Part shown: one piece after another, positions 1 to 8,183 of the stretch
How the letters are laid out: every line of letters starts with the position of its first letter
Numbering within the stretch: the first letter of the stretch is position 1
Origin: CAYRSS01 sp964426945
Lineage (GTDB): Bacteria > Planctomycetota > Phycisphaerae > UBA1845
Assembly: GCA_964426945.1 (NCBI GenBank)
Contig: CAYRSS010000040.1
Coordinates: 1-36,827 of the forward strand
Direction: 5' to 3'
DNA length: 36,827 nt
The notes under the pieces: generated by a model
The model's database searches: none
The model's input: only the letters and a program-made list of their open reading frames with translations
What the model was told of the DNA's origin: nothing
Program-made: the position numbers and the translations under genes

Positions 1-59
1 TCGAACCTCCAACCTACTGGTTCGAAGCCAGCCACTCTATCCAATTGAGCTACGGGCGC
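1..59 (-). tRNA. tRNA-Arg(UCG), 3' end cut off by the window edge
   Basis: Read on the minus strand from base 59, the sequence opens with acceptor strand GCGCCCG, then a D arm (GCTC paired with GAGT), then an anticodon stem of five pairs (28-32 with 16-20). The seven-base loop is CTTCGAA (27 down to 21), which places anticodon UCG at 25-23; this reads codon CGA, so the tRNA is for arginine. A short variable region and the 5' half of the T arm (GGAGG, TTCGA) follow before the window ends. The rest of the T arm, the acceptor 3' strand and any encoded CCA lie outside the window. Confidence 0.96.
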
Positions 60-106
60 TGGCTGTCCGGCTTGGCCGCGTCGTCGGCCGCGAGCCGGGG
101 CCGGCC

Positions 107-134
107 ATTATACGGGCACCGCCGGCGCGGTCCA
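107..134 (-). promoter_or_regulatory. Candidate sigma-70 promoter of the tRNA-Arg gene
   Basis: On the minus strand a -35-like TGGACC (134-129) is followed after 16 bases by a perfect -10 hexamer TATAAT (112-107). The predicted start near base 100 leaves a leader of about 40 bases before the tRNA. The perfect TATAAT in GC-rich DNA, correctly placed and oriented, is the main support; the -35 matches at four of six positions. Confidence 0.6.
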
Positions 135-180
135 CGACCGGCCGGGGGCGGGGGGCTGCGACATGGCCGGGGGCGGCCGC

Positions 181-208
181 TGGACAGGGGCGCGGGGAGG
201 AGTAGAAT
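181..208 (+). promoter_or_regulatory. Candidate sigma-70 promoter upstream of the bipolar basic-tail protein
   Basis: TGGACA (181-186) and TAGAAT (203-208) are separated by 16 bases; each matches the sigma-70 consensus at five of six positions. Transcription would start near 215, about 70 bases before the ATG at 284. The -10 element lies inside the left arm of an inverted repeat (202-229), so the promoter could be controlled by a dimeric repressor. Confidence 0.55.
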
Positions 209-229
209 CCGCGGATCTATGGATTCTAC
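202..229. repeat. Perfect 9-bp inverted repeat over the -10 and start region
   Basis: GTAGAATCC (202-210) and GGATTCTAC (221-229) are perfect reverse complements around a 10-base spacer. A second perfect palindrome, ATCCGCGGAT (207-216), is nested in the left half. It overlaps the candidate -10 box and start site, so it could be an operator. In RNA it could form a hairpin at the very 5' end of the transcript with two mutually exclusive pairings. No binding protein can be named from the sequence. Confidence 0.5.
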
Positions 230-283
230 GAGCGCGGCCTGTGTGGCCGCCCAGCCCTGACGACTGCACCAGCACCTGCCACC

Positions 284-1006
284 ATGACGAGTAAGAAGCC
301 CAAGACCGAGGATGCGCCCGAGTTGGACGCGGATGAGACCGTGGACGCTGAGAGTCCAGACGCCGACGCCGCCGAGGGGGACCTGGTAGACTCCGATTCG
401 GGTTCCGAAGAAGGCGCCGATGCGCCGGCCACAGCAGTCGCCGCGCCGGTACGGAAGTCCATCGGCATGAAAGAAGTTCCCCCCTTCCAGTGGAAGCTGG
501 TGGGTACTTCGGGCGATCTCCGCGTCACGCTGTTCAAGAACGCCGAGCGCGAAGAGGTCGAGGCGCAGTTCGAAAGGCTCACGCGGGAGGGCTACTACCG
601 CGACCTCGAGATCATGGCCATCGACGCGGCGGTCACACAGCACAAGCCCGCCGCCGCGGCGCGGGCCCGTAACCCTGAGGCCGACAAGCCTGCCGTCCCG
701 GCCAAGGGCAAAGCCGCCGGAGGTCGCAAGGCGTCCGCCCCGCGCGAGGAAAAGGTCAACCTGATCAAGGGCGGCAAGAGCTCCGCAGAGAAGCCCGCCA
801 AGCCGGCCAAGGCCGCCAAGGGCGAAAAGAAGAAAGCCGCCAAGCCGTCGCGCAAGGCCGAACCCAAGACTGCGGAGAAGACCGCAGGCGGCAAAGCGGC
901 CTCCCGCAAGGCGTCGAAGGCCGAAAAGCCGGCCGCCAAGGCTGCGAAGGCGGCGAAGCCCAAGTCCGCCAAGGCCAAATCCTCCGCGAAGAAGGCCAAG
1001 AAGTAG
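284..1006 (+). CDS. Bipolar protein: acidic N-terminus, small core, histone-H1-like Lys/Ala tail
   Basis: The 240-residue product has three parts. Residues 1-50 are rich in Asp and Glu. Residues 57-115 form a compact globular-looking segment (around PPFQWKLVGTSGDLRVTLFK and a following helix with many Glu and Arg). Residues 120-240 are almost entirely Lys, Ala, Pro, Ser and Gly, with repeated AAK and KPAK units. There is no signal peptide or membrane segment, so it is probably cytoplasmic. Such tails occur in histone-H1-like and AlgP-like bacterial proteins that bind DNA non-specifically; DNA binding here is inference. I do not recognise the core. The ATG at 284 lacks a clear Shine-Dalgarno sequence, but no other in-frame start is better. 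It is monocistronic, with its own promoter and inverted repeat upstream. The low-complexity tail could also reflect repeat expansion. Confidence 0.8.
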   Translation: MTSKKPKTEDAPELDADETVDAESPDADAAEGDLVDSDSGSEEGADAPATAVAAPVRKSIGMKEVPPFQWKLVGTSGDLRVTLFKNAEREEVEAQFERLTREGYYRDLEIMAIDAAVTQHKPAAAARARNPEADKPAVPAKGKAAGGRKASAPREEKVNLIKGGKSSAEKPAKPAKAAKGEKKKAAKPSRKAEPKTAEKTAGGKAASRKASKAEKPAAKAAKAAKPKSAKAKSSAKKAKK

Positions 1007-1189
1007 CCGTCCGCGGCCTGTCGGCGAGCGCCGAATCCGCCGATGAATCACGCAGGGCGTGGGGCCACAGGCCTCGGGTTCCGGCGAGCGATTCGTGTGA
1101 CAACCTCCTCACCAATCCAGGCTGTATCGCAGGGGTCCGCGGCCGCGCCGCGCGGCCTGGCAGGCCTGCGCCTGGAGCCGCTTCGCGGG

Positions 1190-2083
1190 ATGTGCCGCGA
1201 CGGCCGCCCCGTCCACGCGTTCACCATGGATGTCGAGGACTGGCAGCAGTCGGTCTTTGATGGGTCACTGCCGGTGTCGAGTCGGTTTCTCGCCGGTGTA
1301 CAGGCGGCTGTGGCCATGCTCGAGGCGCGCGGCGTCCGGGGCACGTTTTTCGTGCTCGGCAATGCCGCCCGCGCCGCGCCATCCCTGCTGCGCGAACTGC
1401 ACGCGGCGGGGCACGAGGTCCAGATCCACGGGGATCAGCACGCCACGGTCCACCGGCTGGGCCGCCGCGGTTTCCGCGAGGACGTGCGCCGCGCGAAACA
1501 GACAGTCGAAGACATTCTCGGCGCGCCGGTCTTCGGGTTCCGCGCGCCGCGTTTCAGCATCGACGCCGCCACGCTCTGGGCACTGGACGAGCTGGCCCAG
1601 ATGGGGTTCCGCTACGATTCCTCCATCTTCCCCATGCGCATTCGCGGCTACGGCATCTCCGGCTGGCCCGCCGGGCTGCAGCGCGTCACCACGGCGGCAG
1701 GTTCGGTGATCATCGAGGCGCCGGTCGCGCTGGGGCGCTGCCTGGGGCGGCCGTTGCCGGTGGGTGGCGGCGGCTACTTCCGGCTGCTGCCGCGTTCGGT
1801 GCTGCTGAGCCGCCTGCGAGCCCTGCACCACGCCGAGCGCTGTGCGGTGCTGTACTGTCACCCCTACGAATTTGATCCGCGCGCGTTCCGCGAGATGGGG
1901 CTGCGGGTTCCGCTGCGCCAGCGGCTTCACCAGGGCATTGGGCGGGCGGGCTTCGCGGGCAAGATCGAGGCGGTGCTGGACACGATTCCTGTGGCACCGC
2001 TGGCGGAAGTTCTCGGCTGCGCCCGGCAGGACGGGGGCGAGGGCGGTCGGACGCGAGAGCACGCCGGGTCGGCGACCACGTAA
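1190..2083 (+). CDS. Polysaccharide deacetylase, XrtA/PEP-CTERM EPS-locus type
   Basis: NodB-fold carbohydrate esterase (family 4), expected to remove N-acetyl groups from an extracellular or periplasmic polysaccharide. With start 1190 it has 297 residues. Visible motifs are DVED (14-17, catalytic and metal Asp region), HGDQH (80-84, metal-binding histidines), RAPRFS (117-122) and the late CHPYEFDP segment typical of the subgroup found in exosortase-linked EPS loci (TIGR03006-like). The frame is open from an ATG at 1043, but codons between about 1043 and 1140 lack the strong third-position GC of the rest and family members begin a few residues before DVED, so 1190 is preferred; neither start has a strong ribosome site. 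It converges on the SGNH protein gene. The EPS export genes lie 12 kb away. Confidence 0.88.
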   Translation: MCRDGRPVHAFTMDVEDWQQSVFDGSLPVSSRFLAGVQAAVAMLEARGVRGTFFVLGNAARAAPSLLRELHAAGHEVQIHGDQHATVHRLGRRGFREDVRRAKQTVEDILGAPVFGFRAPRFSIDAATLWALDELAQMGFRYDSSIFPMRIRGYGISGWPAGLQRVTTAAGSVIIEAPVALGRCLGRPLPVGGGGYFRLLPRSVLLSRLRALHHAERCAVLYCHPYEFDPRAFREMGLRVPLRQRLHQGIGRAGFAGKIEAVLDTIPVAPLAEVLGCARQDGGEGGRTREHAGSATT

Positions 2084-2211
2084 CACCCCGTTTCCCCCCA
2101 AGGGACGGGGCATCCCCCCGCGCTCCCGATCCGGTCCGGCACGCAGCCGTGTCGCCCGCCGTTCGCCTCCGTGCGGTTCCCCCGCGTCCGCCGTCCGGGA
2201 TCGCTCATGCC

Positions 2212-2232
2212 GGGTGCCACCAAGTGGCACCT
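2212..2232. terminator. Hairpin between convergent genes
   Basis: GGTGCCAC (2213-2220) and GTGGCACC (2224-2231) form a perfect 8-bp stem with loop CAA, extended by a G-T pair. It lies between the deacetylase (ends 2083) and the SGNH gene (ends 2328 on the other strand), where a bidirectional terminator would be useful. No T-run follows on either strand, so an intrinsic terminator is uncertain; it could equally be a dispersed REP-like element. The remainder of 2084-2327 shows no gene. Confidence 0.4.
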
Positions 2233-2327
2233 AAGCGGCAAACGCCAAGCCCGCAACATCCGCTGCGCTGGTGGAAACCTGCCTGTTCGTCCTCCCGTGA
2301 TGTTGTCTGTGCGCGGGGAATGTCCGG

Positions 2328-3869
2328 TCAAGTTCCGGGGGGCGCGCCGGGCCCATCCTCAGGGGTTGCGGCGGCCGCGTCCCTTCGTCCGGCGAGGCTG
2401 GGTCCGGCGGCGGCGTCCGGCGCGTCGTACTGCGAGAGCGCTTCGGCGACCGCATTCGCCGCGACCGCGTGCCCTTCCGGCGTCCAGTGCTGGTCGTAGG
2501 TGAAATAGGTCTGCACGCCCGCCGCGGTCTGCTGTCGCAGCGGTGCGGTCAGCGAAATGAAGGGAATACCCTGCCCGCTGCACCAGTCGCGTACCGTCTC
2601 TTCCGTGCCGTCGATCGATTCTCGCAGGTGAGCGACAAGCTCGCGAGGCGCGGGCAATTCGTCCTCGCGGAGCGCGACGAAGGCGTGGACACTATCGGCC
2701 GGAACGTGGCCCATCACCAGCGGCATCACGACATGCGCCTTGAGCGGCGCGTAGGCGACGACCAGCCTCGCGCCGATCTCCCGACAGCGACGGTTCATGT
2801 CGGCGAGGTGGTCACGCGGCGCGAGCCAGTGCTTGTCCTGCGAAAACGCGGTGCGCGTGGTGAGCAGCGCGATCAACTGCTTGGGCTCGAAGGCGTAGTG
2901 GCGCGGTTGCGCTGCGCCTTCGAGGGCGTCGATCGTTAGCGGCAGCCAGTCGAGTGCGGGCTGCGGCCCGAGGGGCAAATCAGCACGCATCGGGCCGAAG
3001 GTGCGGATCATCACACCGTCCATGGCCTGGAGAATCGGCGACTGCTTGACGTACCGCTTGAATCGCGCCGAGAGGCTTGGGGCCGTCGCCTTGGCGTCGG
3101 CCTTGGCGCTGCGGAAGTCGTTGCCTTCGTACAGCATGACCAGCACGACGCGCGGCGACAGTGAGAGGCCGTGCTCGATGAGTGCCGCCCGGTAGTTCAC
3201 CGGGGCGTAGCCCGACATGCCGAGGTTGTAGACTGGCTCACCCAGCAGCGACGACAGCACCGCCGGCCACTCCTGCCCGTCGGAGACCTTGGAGCCCTCC
3301 GTAAACGAATCGCCGATTGCGATGATGTCGCAACGGTCGAGGGCGACGGCGTTTCGGTACCCCCGGGCGTCGGCCTCGTACCGAATCGGCAGCTCGGGAT
3401 AGCCCGGCAGGCGCCGCGGCAGGCTTCGCGCGGCCTGCGGCTCGTCGCGAAAGACCACACCGAGCGCCCCCTCCTCAAGGTCGGCGTGAACGATCTCTGC
3501 GGTGGCGGCGAGCTTGAAGCCCGCCGGCCGGCGGTAGGCGAGCGTGTCGTCGACGTAGTGTCCGCGGTCCGTCCCACGAAGCAGGAGGTCTACGACGACC
3601 ACGGCGGGCGCCGTCACCATCATCGCCGCCAGCACGGCGAACCAGCGGCGGCGGTAGCGCTCACCAACCGCGGCGTCGATCCACAAGCTGACGAGGGAGA
3701 TGAACAGGACGACAAAGTTCGTCGTCAGGTGCTGCCGAGAGTACCGGCCAAGCAGCACGTGCTCATCGCGGGCCACCAGCTCGACGACGTTGCTGGGGAT
3801 CGCCCAGAGCAGGGTGTTGGCGACGACGACGATGGTCAGCCAGAGCTTCTGTCGCGGGATCAGCTTCAT
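2328..3869 (-). CDS. Membrane-anchored SGNH hydrolase/acetyltransferase-like protein (AlgX/AlgJ-like)
   Basis: The 513-residue product begins with three hydrophobic segments (about 9-25, 52-68 and 76-97), which would place a C-terminal SGNH domain outside the cytoplasmic membrane. The domain shows the block I motif GDSFTEG (186-192, nucleophile Ser188), NLGMSGY (215-221), GND (249-251) and, near the end, YDQHW (458-462) with the catalytic Asp and His. This is the arrangement of AlgX/AlgJ-type alginate O-acetylation proteins and related SGNH esterases. In an EPS neighbourhood the likely job is adding or removing acetyl groups on a secreted polysaccharide; that role is inference. The last 35 residues are low-complexity Ala/Pro/Gly. 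It is divergent from the epimerase gene at 4062. Confidence 0.75.
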   Translation of the reverse strand: MKLIPRQKLWLTIVVVANTLLWAIPSNVVELVARDEHVLLGRYSRQHLTTNFVVLFISLVSLWIDAAVGERYRRRWFAVLAAMMVTAPAVVVVDLLLRGTDRGHYVDDTLAYRRPAGFKLAATAEIVHADLEEGALGVVFRDEPQAARSLPRRLPGYPELPIRYEADARGYRNAVALDRCDIIAIGDSFTEGSKVSDGQEWPAVLSSLLGEPVYNLGMSGYAPVNYRAALIEHGLSLSPRVVLVMLYEGNDFRSAKADAKATAPSLSARFKRYVKQSPILQAMDGVMIRTFGPMRADLPLGPQPALDWLPLTIDALEGAAQPRHYAFEPKQLIALLTTRTAFSQDKHWLAPRDHLADMNRRCREIGARLVVAYAPLKAHVVMPLVMGHVPADSVHAFVALREDELPAPRELVAHLRESIDGTEETVRDWCSGQGIPFISLTAPLRQQTAAGVQTYFTYDQHWTPEGHAVAANAVAEALSQYDAPDAAAGPSLAGRRDAAAATPEDGPGAPPGT

Positions 3870-3895
3870 GGCAGTTCCGGTCCAAAGATCGCGGA

Positions 3896-3924
3896 ATTCT
3901 GTCCCTCCCCGCCGCGATGGGCAA
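3896..3924 (-). promoter_or_regulatory. Weak candidate promoter for the SGNH gene
   Basis: On the minus strand TTGCCC (3924-3919) and CAGAAT (3901-3896) are 17 bases apart, each matching consensus at four of six positions. This would leave a leader of about 20 bases before the ATG at 3869. The match is modest and rests only on spacing and position. Confidence 0.3.
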
Positions 3925-4061
3925 GGCCGCGTACGGAGTTGCCCGTCCCGGAAACGGGGCGCTGCGCTGGCTGCGCCGCGGCCGCGCTGCTATGTTGGCG
4001 GCGGCATCCGGGCCGGGCCGACGCGGCTGCCCGCGCCGCCGCCGTCAGGAGAAACCATACG

Positions 4062-5162
4062 TTGGATAGCGAGAAGACAACCGCCGCGGGAGCCGCGGGC
4101 CCTTCGGCCGACGCCACGCCCAGGCACTACCTGATCACCGGGGGAGCCGGGTTCCTCGGGATCAACCTGGTCCGCTACCTGCTCGCCCGGGGGAACCAGG
4201 TCAGCACGCTCGACATCGCGCCGTTTGACTACGAAGACTGCCGCCACCGCATCCGGGAGATCGTCGGCGACATCCGCGACGCCGCCGCGGTCCGCACGGC
4301 GATGCAGGGGGTGCAGATGGTGGTGCACACGGCTGCGGCGCTACCCCTATACAAGCCCAGGGACATCTACACCACCGACATCGACGGCACGCGCAATGTG
4401 CTGCAGGGCGCTCTGGAGGCGGGGTGCGAACGCGTGGTGCATGTCTCGTCGACCGCGGTGTACGGCATCCCCGATCATCACCCGCTCGTCGAGGACGACC
4501 GGCTCTACGGCGTCGGGCCCTACGGCGAGGCGAAGGTGCAGGCCGAGGCGATCTGCCTGGAGTTCCGCCAGCGCCACGGCATGTGCATCCCGATCATCCG
4601 CCCCAAGAGCTTCATCGGGCCGGAGCGGCTCGGTGTATTCGCTCTCTTTTACGATTGGGCGAAAGACGGCAAGAACTTCCCCATGATCGGTTCGGGGCGG
4701 AATCGATACCAGCTTCTCGACGTCGAGGATCTGTGCGAGGCGATCCGCCTCTGCTGCACGCTCGATCGTGAGCGGGTCAACGACATCTTCAACATCGGCG
4801 CGAAGGAGTTCACGACGATGCGCGAGGACTACCAGGCGGTCCTCGACGTGGCGGGATTCGGCAAACGCATCATCGGCTTCCCCGCGGCGCCGATGATCTG
4901 GACGCTGCGGTTCCTCGAACTGCTGCGGCTCAGCCCGCTGTACAAGTGGGTCTACGAGACGGCCTCGAAGGACTCGTTCGTGTCCATCGAGAAGGCCGAG
5001 CGCGTCCTCGGCTACCGGCCGCGGTTCAGCAACAAGGACGCGCTGATCCGCAACTACCGGTGGTATCTGGAGAACCTGCCGAAGTTTCAGAAGGCCAGCG
5101 GCGTGTCTCACCGGGTGCCGTGGAAACAGGGTGGTTTGAAGCTCGCCAAGGCCTTTTTCTAA
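4062..5162 (+). CDS. NAD-dependent sugar epimerase/dehydratase (extended SDR)
   Basis: The 366-residue product has the extended short-chain dehydrogenase fold: the NAD-binding TGGAGFLG motif (26-33), a catalytic Ser/Thr segment HVSSTAVYG (127-135), and the Y-x3-K pair at Tyr154 and Lys158 (PYGEAK). Substrate is likely an NDP-sugar; the precise reaction cannot be read from sequence. The start is TTG at 4062, chosen because AGGAGA (4047-4052) sits 9 bases upstream and the protein then begins shortly before the Rossmann motif. The frame stays open far upstream, but that part is antisense to the SGNH gene and is not believed. It ends 84 bases before the FG-GAP gene on the same strand, so it may be co-transcribed with that cassette. 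Confidence 0.88.
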   Translation: MDSEKTTAAGAAGPSADATPRHYLITGGAGFLGINLVRYLLARGNQVSTLDIAPFDYEDCRHRIREIVGDIRDAAAVRTAMQGVQMVVHTAAALPLYKPRDIYTTDIDGTRNVLQGALEAGCERVVHVSSTAVYGIPDHHPLVEDDRLYGVGPYGEAKVQAEAICLEFRQRHGMCIPIIRPKSFIGPERLGVFALFYDWAKDGKNFPMIGSGRNRYQLLDVEDLCEAIRLCCTLDRERVNDIFNIGAKEFTTMREDYQAVLDVAGFGKRIIGFPAAPMIWTLRFLELLRLSPLYKWVYETASKDSFVSIEKAERVLGYRPRFSNKDALIRNYRWYLENLPKFQKASGVSHRVPWKQGGLKLAKAFF

Positions 5163-5246
5163 GCTCTGCCGCCCCGCGGGCGTGACTCTCGCGCCCTGTT
5201 CTGCGATAAATAACCGGGAGCGTCTGCGCCTCGGTCGGAGCAGGGC

Positions 5247-7148
5247 ATGGGGTCGGTATTCCGCCTTCTGATCATGGTTGCGATCATCGCCGGGGGGGCC
5301 GCCTGGCTCCGTCGCGACGGACACAGCGCGCCGCCTGCCGATCTGCGGTTCGTCGAGCGGGCGGAGGCGGCCGGCTGCGCCCACGTCCACACCATGTGCC
5401 GCCTGGCCGACGTCTTCGAGAACATCATGCCCTGGCTCTCATCCGTCGGGGCCGCGGTCGCCGCGGCGGACTATGATGCAGATGGTGATGCAGACCTGTA
5501 TCTCACCAGTTCCGGTCGCGGCGTCCAAAACCGCCTCCTGCGCAACCGTGGCGACGGCACGTTTGAAGACGTGACGGCCGATGCGGGCGTCGGTTGCGGC
5601 AATCCGCAAGGCGCCACGATGCACGCGGTCTTCGGCGACGTCGACAACGACGGCGACCTCGACCTGTACGTCGTGAAGTGGGCCGAGGCGAACCAGCTCT
5701 TCCGCAACAACGGCGACGGGACATTCTCAGATGTCACCGACGCCGCCGGCGTGGGCTGGTGGGGCTACGGCAACGGGGCGACGTTCGTCGACTTCGACCG
5801 CGACGGCCTGCTCGACCTGCTGGTGGGCAACTACTTCGCCGATCAGGTGGTCGACCCGAAGACCGGCGAGCTGGTGCGCAACAACCTGTGGGATCCGGTC
5901 ACTACGCGGGTCATGCACGAGACCTTCACCCACGCCGACAACGGCGGCCGCAACGTGCTGTACCGCAATCGCGGCGACGGCACGTTTGAGGACGTGACCC
6001 AAGCCTCCGGCCTGACGTTCACCGGCTGGACCCTCGCCGTCGGCGCTGGCGACCTCAACAACGACGGCTGGCCCGACCTGTACCTCGCCAACGACTTCGG
6101 GCCCGACGAGTACTACCTCAGCACCGGCGCCACCGAGCAGCCGCCGCGCTTCCGCCTCGTCATCGACACCACCGGCCATCCGGGGATCGGCGCCGACTGG
6201 TGGAAGGGGATGAATGTCGAGTTCGGCGACGTGAACAACGACGGCTATCTCGACCTGTACATCACCAACATCCTCGAGCGCAACTACAAGACGGACGAAG
6301 GCAACATGCTCTGGATCAACCGCCCGGATCCGGCGGCGCCGGGCGGCCGGGCGTTCGCGAACACGGCCGAGGCAGGCGGGGTCAATGACGGCGGCTGGGG
6401 CTGGGGCGGCAAGTTCGGCGACTTCAACCACGACGGCTTGCTCGACATTTACACCGTCAACGGCTTCGTCACCGGTGATCCGCGGCGGAACTACTGGTTC
6501 CAGATTCAGGAGATGGTCACCCAGACGCGCAACCAGACCGCCGACGCGGCCGACTGGCCCGTGATGGGTGATCGCGATCTCTCCGGGCAGGATCGTGGGC
6601 GGTTGTTCATGCAGCTTCCGACCGAGCCGGGGCGCAGCCGCACGGCGCCGCGGTTCGCCGAGGTTGCGGAAGCCGCGGGAATCGCCGACCGGTTCAACGG
6701 CCGGGGCATCGCGCTGGCCGACTTTGATCTCGACGGGCGCACCGACATGTACATCGCCAACCAGGGCGCACGGGGTTGCTACTACCTGAACGACAGTCCC
6801 GCCGCGGCGGGGCGGTCCTTCCTGCGGCTCAGTCTCGTCGGTCGCCCTGACGAGCCGGTCGAGGTCGCGGGTCGGCGGCTGGCTTCGACGCGCGACGCGG
6901 TCGGCGCCCGGGTCCGCGTGGAGGCGGGCGAACTGCTTCAGCTTCGCGAGGTGCAGGGCGGCATCGGCTTCGCCGCGCAGTCGGAATACCCGGTGCATTT
7001 CGGCATTCCCGATGCGGCAGCCGTGACGGCGATCGAAGTCTCGTGGCCCAGCGGCCGGACGCAGCGCTTCGAGGGGCCGGCCGCCGCCGCGCTCCTCGGC
7101 CATCATGTCCGGCTGGTGGAGGGCGGCGAACCGGAGGTACTGCGATGA
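5247..7148 (+). CDS. Secreted or anchored FG-GAP/VCBS propeller with ASPIC/UnbV domain (CRTAC1-like)
   Basis: The 633-residue product starts with a hydrophobic segment (5-20), a signal peptide or anchor. Seven calcium-type loops follow, each close to D-x-D-x-DG-x-x-D: DYDADGDAD (about 75-83), DVDNDGDLD, DFDRDGLLD, DLNNDGWPD, DVNNDGYLD, DFNHDGLLD and DFDLDGRTD, predicting a calcium-binding beta-propeller. The C-terminus has the ASPIC/UnbV signature (VGARVRVEAG, then REVQGG, then HFGI and SWPSG). Near the N-terminus is a C-x3-H-type cluster, CAHVHTMC (44-51). The start has GGAG six bases upstream. It overlaps the next gene by ATGA, so translation is coupled. Domain function in bacteria is unknown; UnbV is named after an enediyne-cluster protein of similar size. 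An extracytoplasmic scaffold or binding role is inferred. Confidence 0.88.
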   Translation: MGSVFRLLIMVAIIAGGAAWLRRDGHSAPPADLRFVERAEAAGCAHVHTMCRLADVFENIMPWLSSVGAAVAAADYDADGDADLYLTSSGRGVQNRLLRNRGDGTFEDVTADAGVGCGNPQGATMHAVFGDVDNDGDLDLYVVKWAEANQLFRNNGDGTFSDVTDAAGVGWWGYGNGATFVDFDRDGLLDLLVGNYFADQVVDPKTGELVRNNLWDPVTTRVMHETFTHADNGGRNVLYRNRGDGTFEDVTQASGLTFTGWTLAVGAGDLNNDGWPDLYLANDFGPDEYYLSTGATEQPPRFRLVIDTTGHPGIGADWWKGMNVEFGDVNNDGYLDLYITNILERNYKTDEGNMLWINRPDPAAPGGRAFANTAEAGGVNDGGWGWGGKFGDFNHDGLLDIYTVNGFVTGDPRRNYWFQIQEMVTQTRNQTADAADWPVMGDRDLSGQDRGRLFMQLPTEPGRSRTAPRFAEVAEAAGIADRFNGRGIALADFDLDGRTDMYIANQGARGCYYLNDSPAAAGRSFLRLSLVGRPDEPVEVAGRRLASTRDAVGARVRVEAGELLQLREVQGGIGFAAQSEYPVHFGIPDAAAVTAIEVSWPSGRTQRFEGPAAAALLGHHVRLVEGGEPEVLR

Positions 7149-8161
7149 CCGCCGGACGGCGTTCACGAGCCTGGGTGCTGCTGATTCCCGCCGTGGTGGT
7201 GCTGGGGGCGGTGGCGTGGCTGCGCGGGGGCATGCTCGACCTGCCCACCGCGCCGCGGGGCGTGACCGCGGAGGAGGCGGGGCTCGCGGGATTGGACGAG
7301 CTGGGCCGGCTCGACGCCTACCTGCGCGGCGGCGAGGGTCAGGTGGCCGGCTTTTCGCCGCCCGCCTATGCGGTGCGCATGCGGGAGGGCCTCGTCGCCG
7401 TCGCCGAAGGGCGGCTGGAGGAGGGCCTGACCGCGATGCAGGAAGCCCTTCGGGCGGAGCCGCGAAGCCTCGTGCTGGCCAATGCCTACCGCATGTCGAT
7501 CTTCCAGCTCAAGCGACGATACCTGGACGAAGCCCGCGCGGCTCAGCAACTCGCTCCGGAGTTTCCCGCGGCGTACGCCGACGAACCGATCGCGTTGTTG
7601 TCATCGCTGGTGGAGGCCTCGCCCGCCCGCGAGACGAAGCTCAGTCTCGCGATGGCGTGGGTTGATCACATGCTGCTGTTCCCCGCGCTGGAGATCAAGG
7701 CGCCCTCCAGCGTGCAGGCGGTGGACCTGCTCACCGCGGTGCTCGACGGCGGCGACGGGGCGTATGTGCCCGCGCTGTACGCCCGCGGCATGAATCACCT
7801 TCACCGCCCCGCGCGGCTGGTGTGGCCTGAGTCATTCAAGACTCCCATCGACGCCGCGGCGCAGGACATCGGCCTGTGCGTCGCGATCGGTCGCGCGGTG
7901 AAGGTCGGATCAAATCGACTTCAGGGTGAACTGGCGATGGCCCTCGGCGACGCGTACGTCAAGGCCGGCCGCTACGGCGTGGCCCGCTCGTGGTGGCAGA
8001 TCGCCCAGAACCTCTCCGGCGACGGCGACCTGCAGGAGGCGATCCGCCGGCGCTATGCGTGGGAGGACGAGGAGCTGCTCGACCGGCTGGAGGAAGAACT
8101 CGACCGCGGTCGGCGGGAGCTCGACCGGCCGATGACCGATCTGGCGTTGATGTGGAGTTGA
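7145..8161 (+). CDS. Membrane-anchored TPR-type protein of the UnbV cassette
   Basis: The ATG at 7145 overlaps the stop of the preceding gene (ATGA), giving 338 residues. An N-terminal hydrophobic stretch (about 8-25, AWVLLIPAVVVLGAVAWL) is a signal anchor. The rest is helical, with TPR-like repeats, clearest at AYAVRMREGLVAVAEGRL through EALRAEPRSL and again at ELAMALGDAYVKAGRYGVARSW. The C-terminal end (DRPMTDLALMW) looks conserved rather than ragged. A protein-interaction role on the outer face of the membrane is the natural inference. Length and position between an UnbV-like and a polytopic membrane protein recall the enediyne UnbL/UnbV/UnbU trio, but I cannot verify homology to UnbL. An earlier in-frame ATG at 7043 would lie inside the previous gene and is rejected. 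Confidence 0.78.
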   Translation: MTAGRRSRAWVLLIPAVVVLGAVAWLRGGMLDLPTAPRGVTAEEAGLAGLDELGRLDAYLRGGEGQVAGFSPPAYAVRMREGLVAVAEGRLEEGLTAMQEALRAEPRSLVLANAYRMSIFQLKRRYLDEARAAQQLAPEFPAAYADEPIALLSSLVEASPARETKLSLAMAWVDHMLLFPALEIKAPSSVQAVDLLTAVLDGGDGAYVPALYARGMNHLHRPARLVWPESFKTPIDAAAQDIGLCVAIGRAVKVGSNRLQGELAMALGDAYVKAGRYGVARSWWQIAQNLSGDGDLQEAIRRRYAWEDEELLDRLEEELDRGRRELDRPMTDLALMWS

Positions 8162-8183
8162 CCCGAAGGGTGAAGACAGACCG

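Noticed and set aside
50..1051. Long open frame on the minus strand opposite the basic-tail protein
   Set aside because: It is Leu/Arg/Gly-rich antisense of Lys/Ala codons in GC-rich DNA, and it overlaps the tRNA 5' end and its promoter. It has no recognisable domain.
3171..4061. N-terminal extension of the sugar epimerase
   Set aside because: The open frame is entirely antisense to the SGNH gene and the intergenic gap; the ribosome site before TTG 4062 and the Rossmann motif define the real start.
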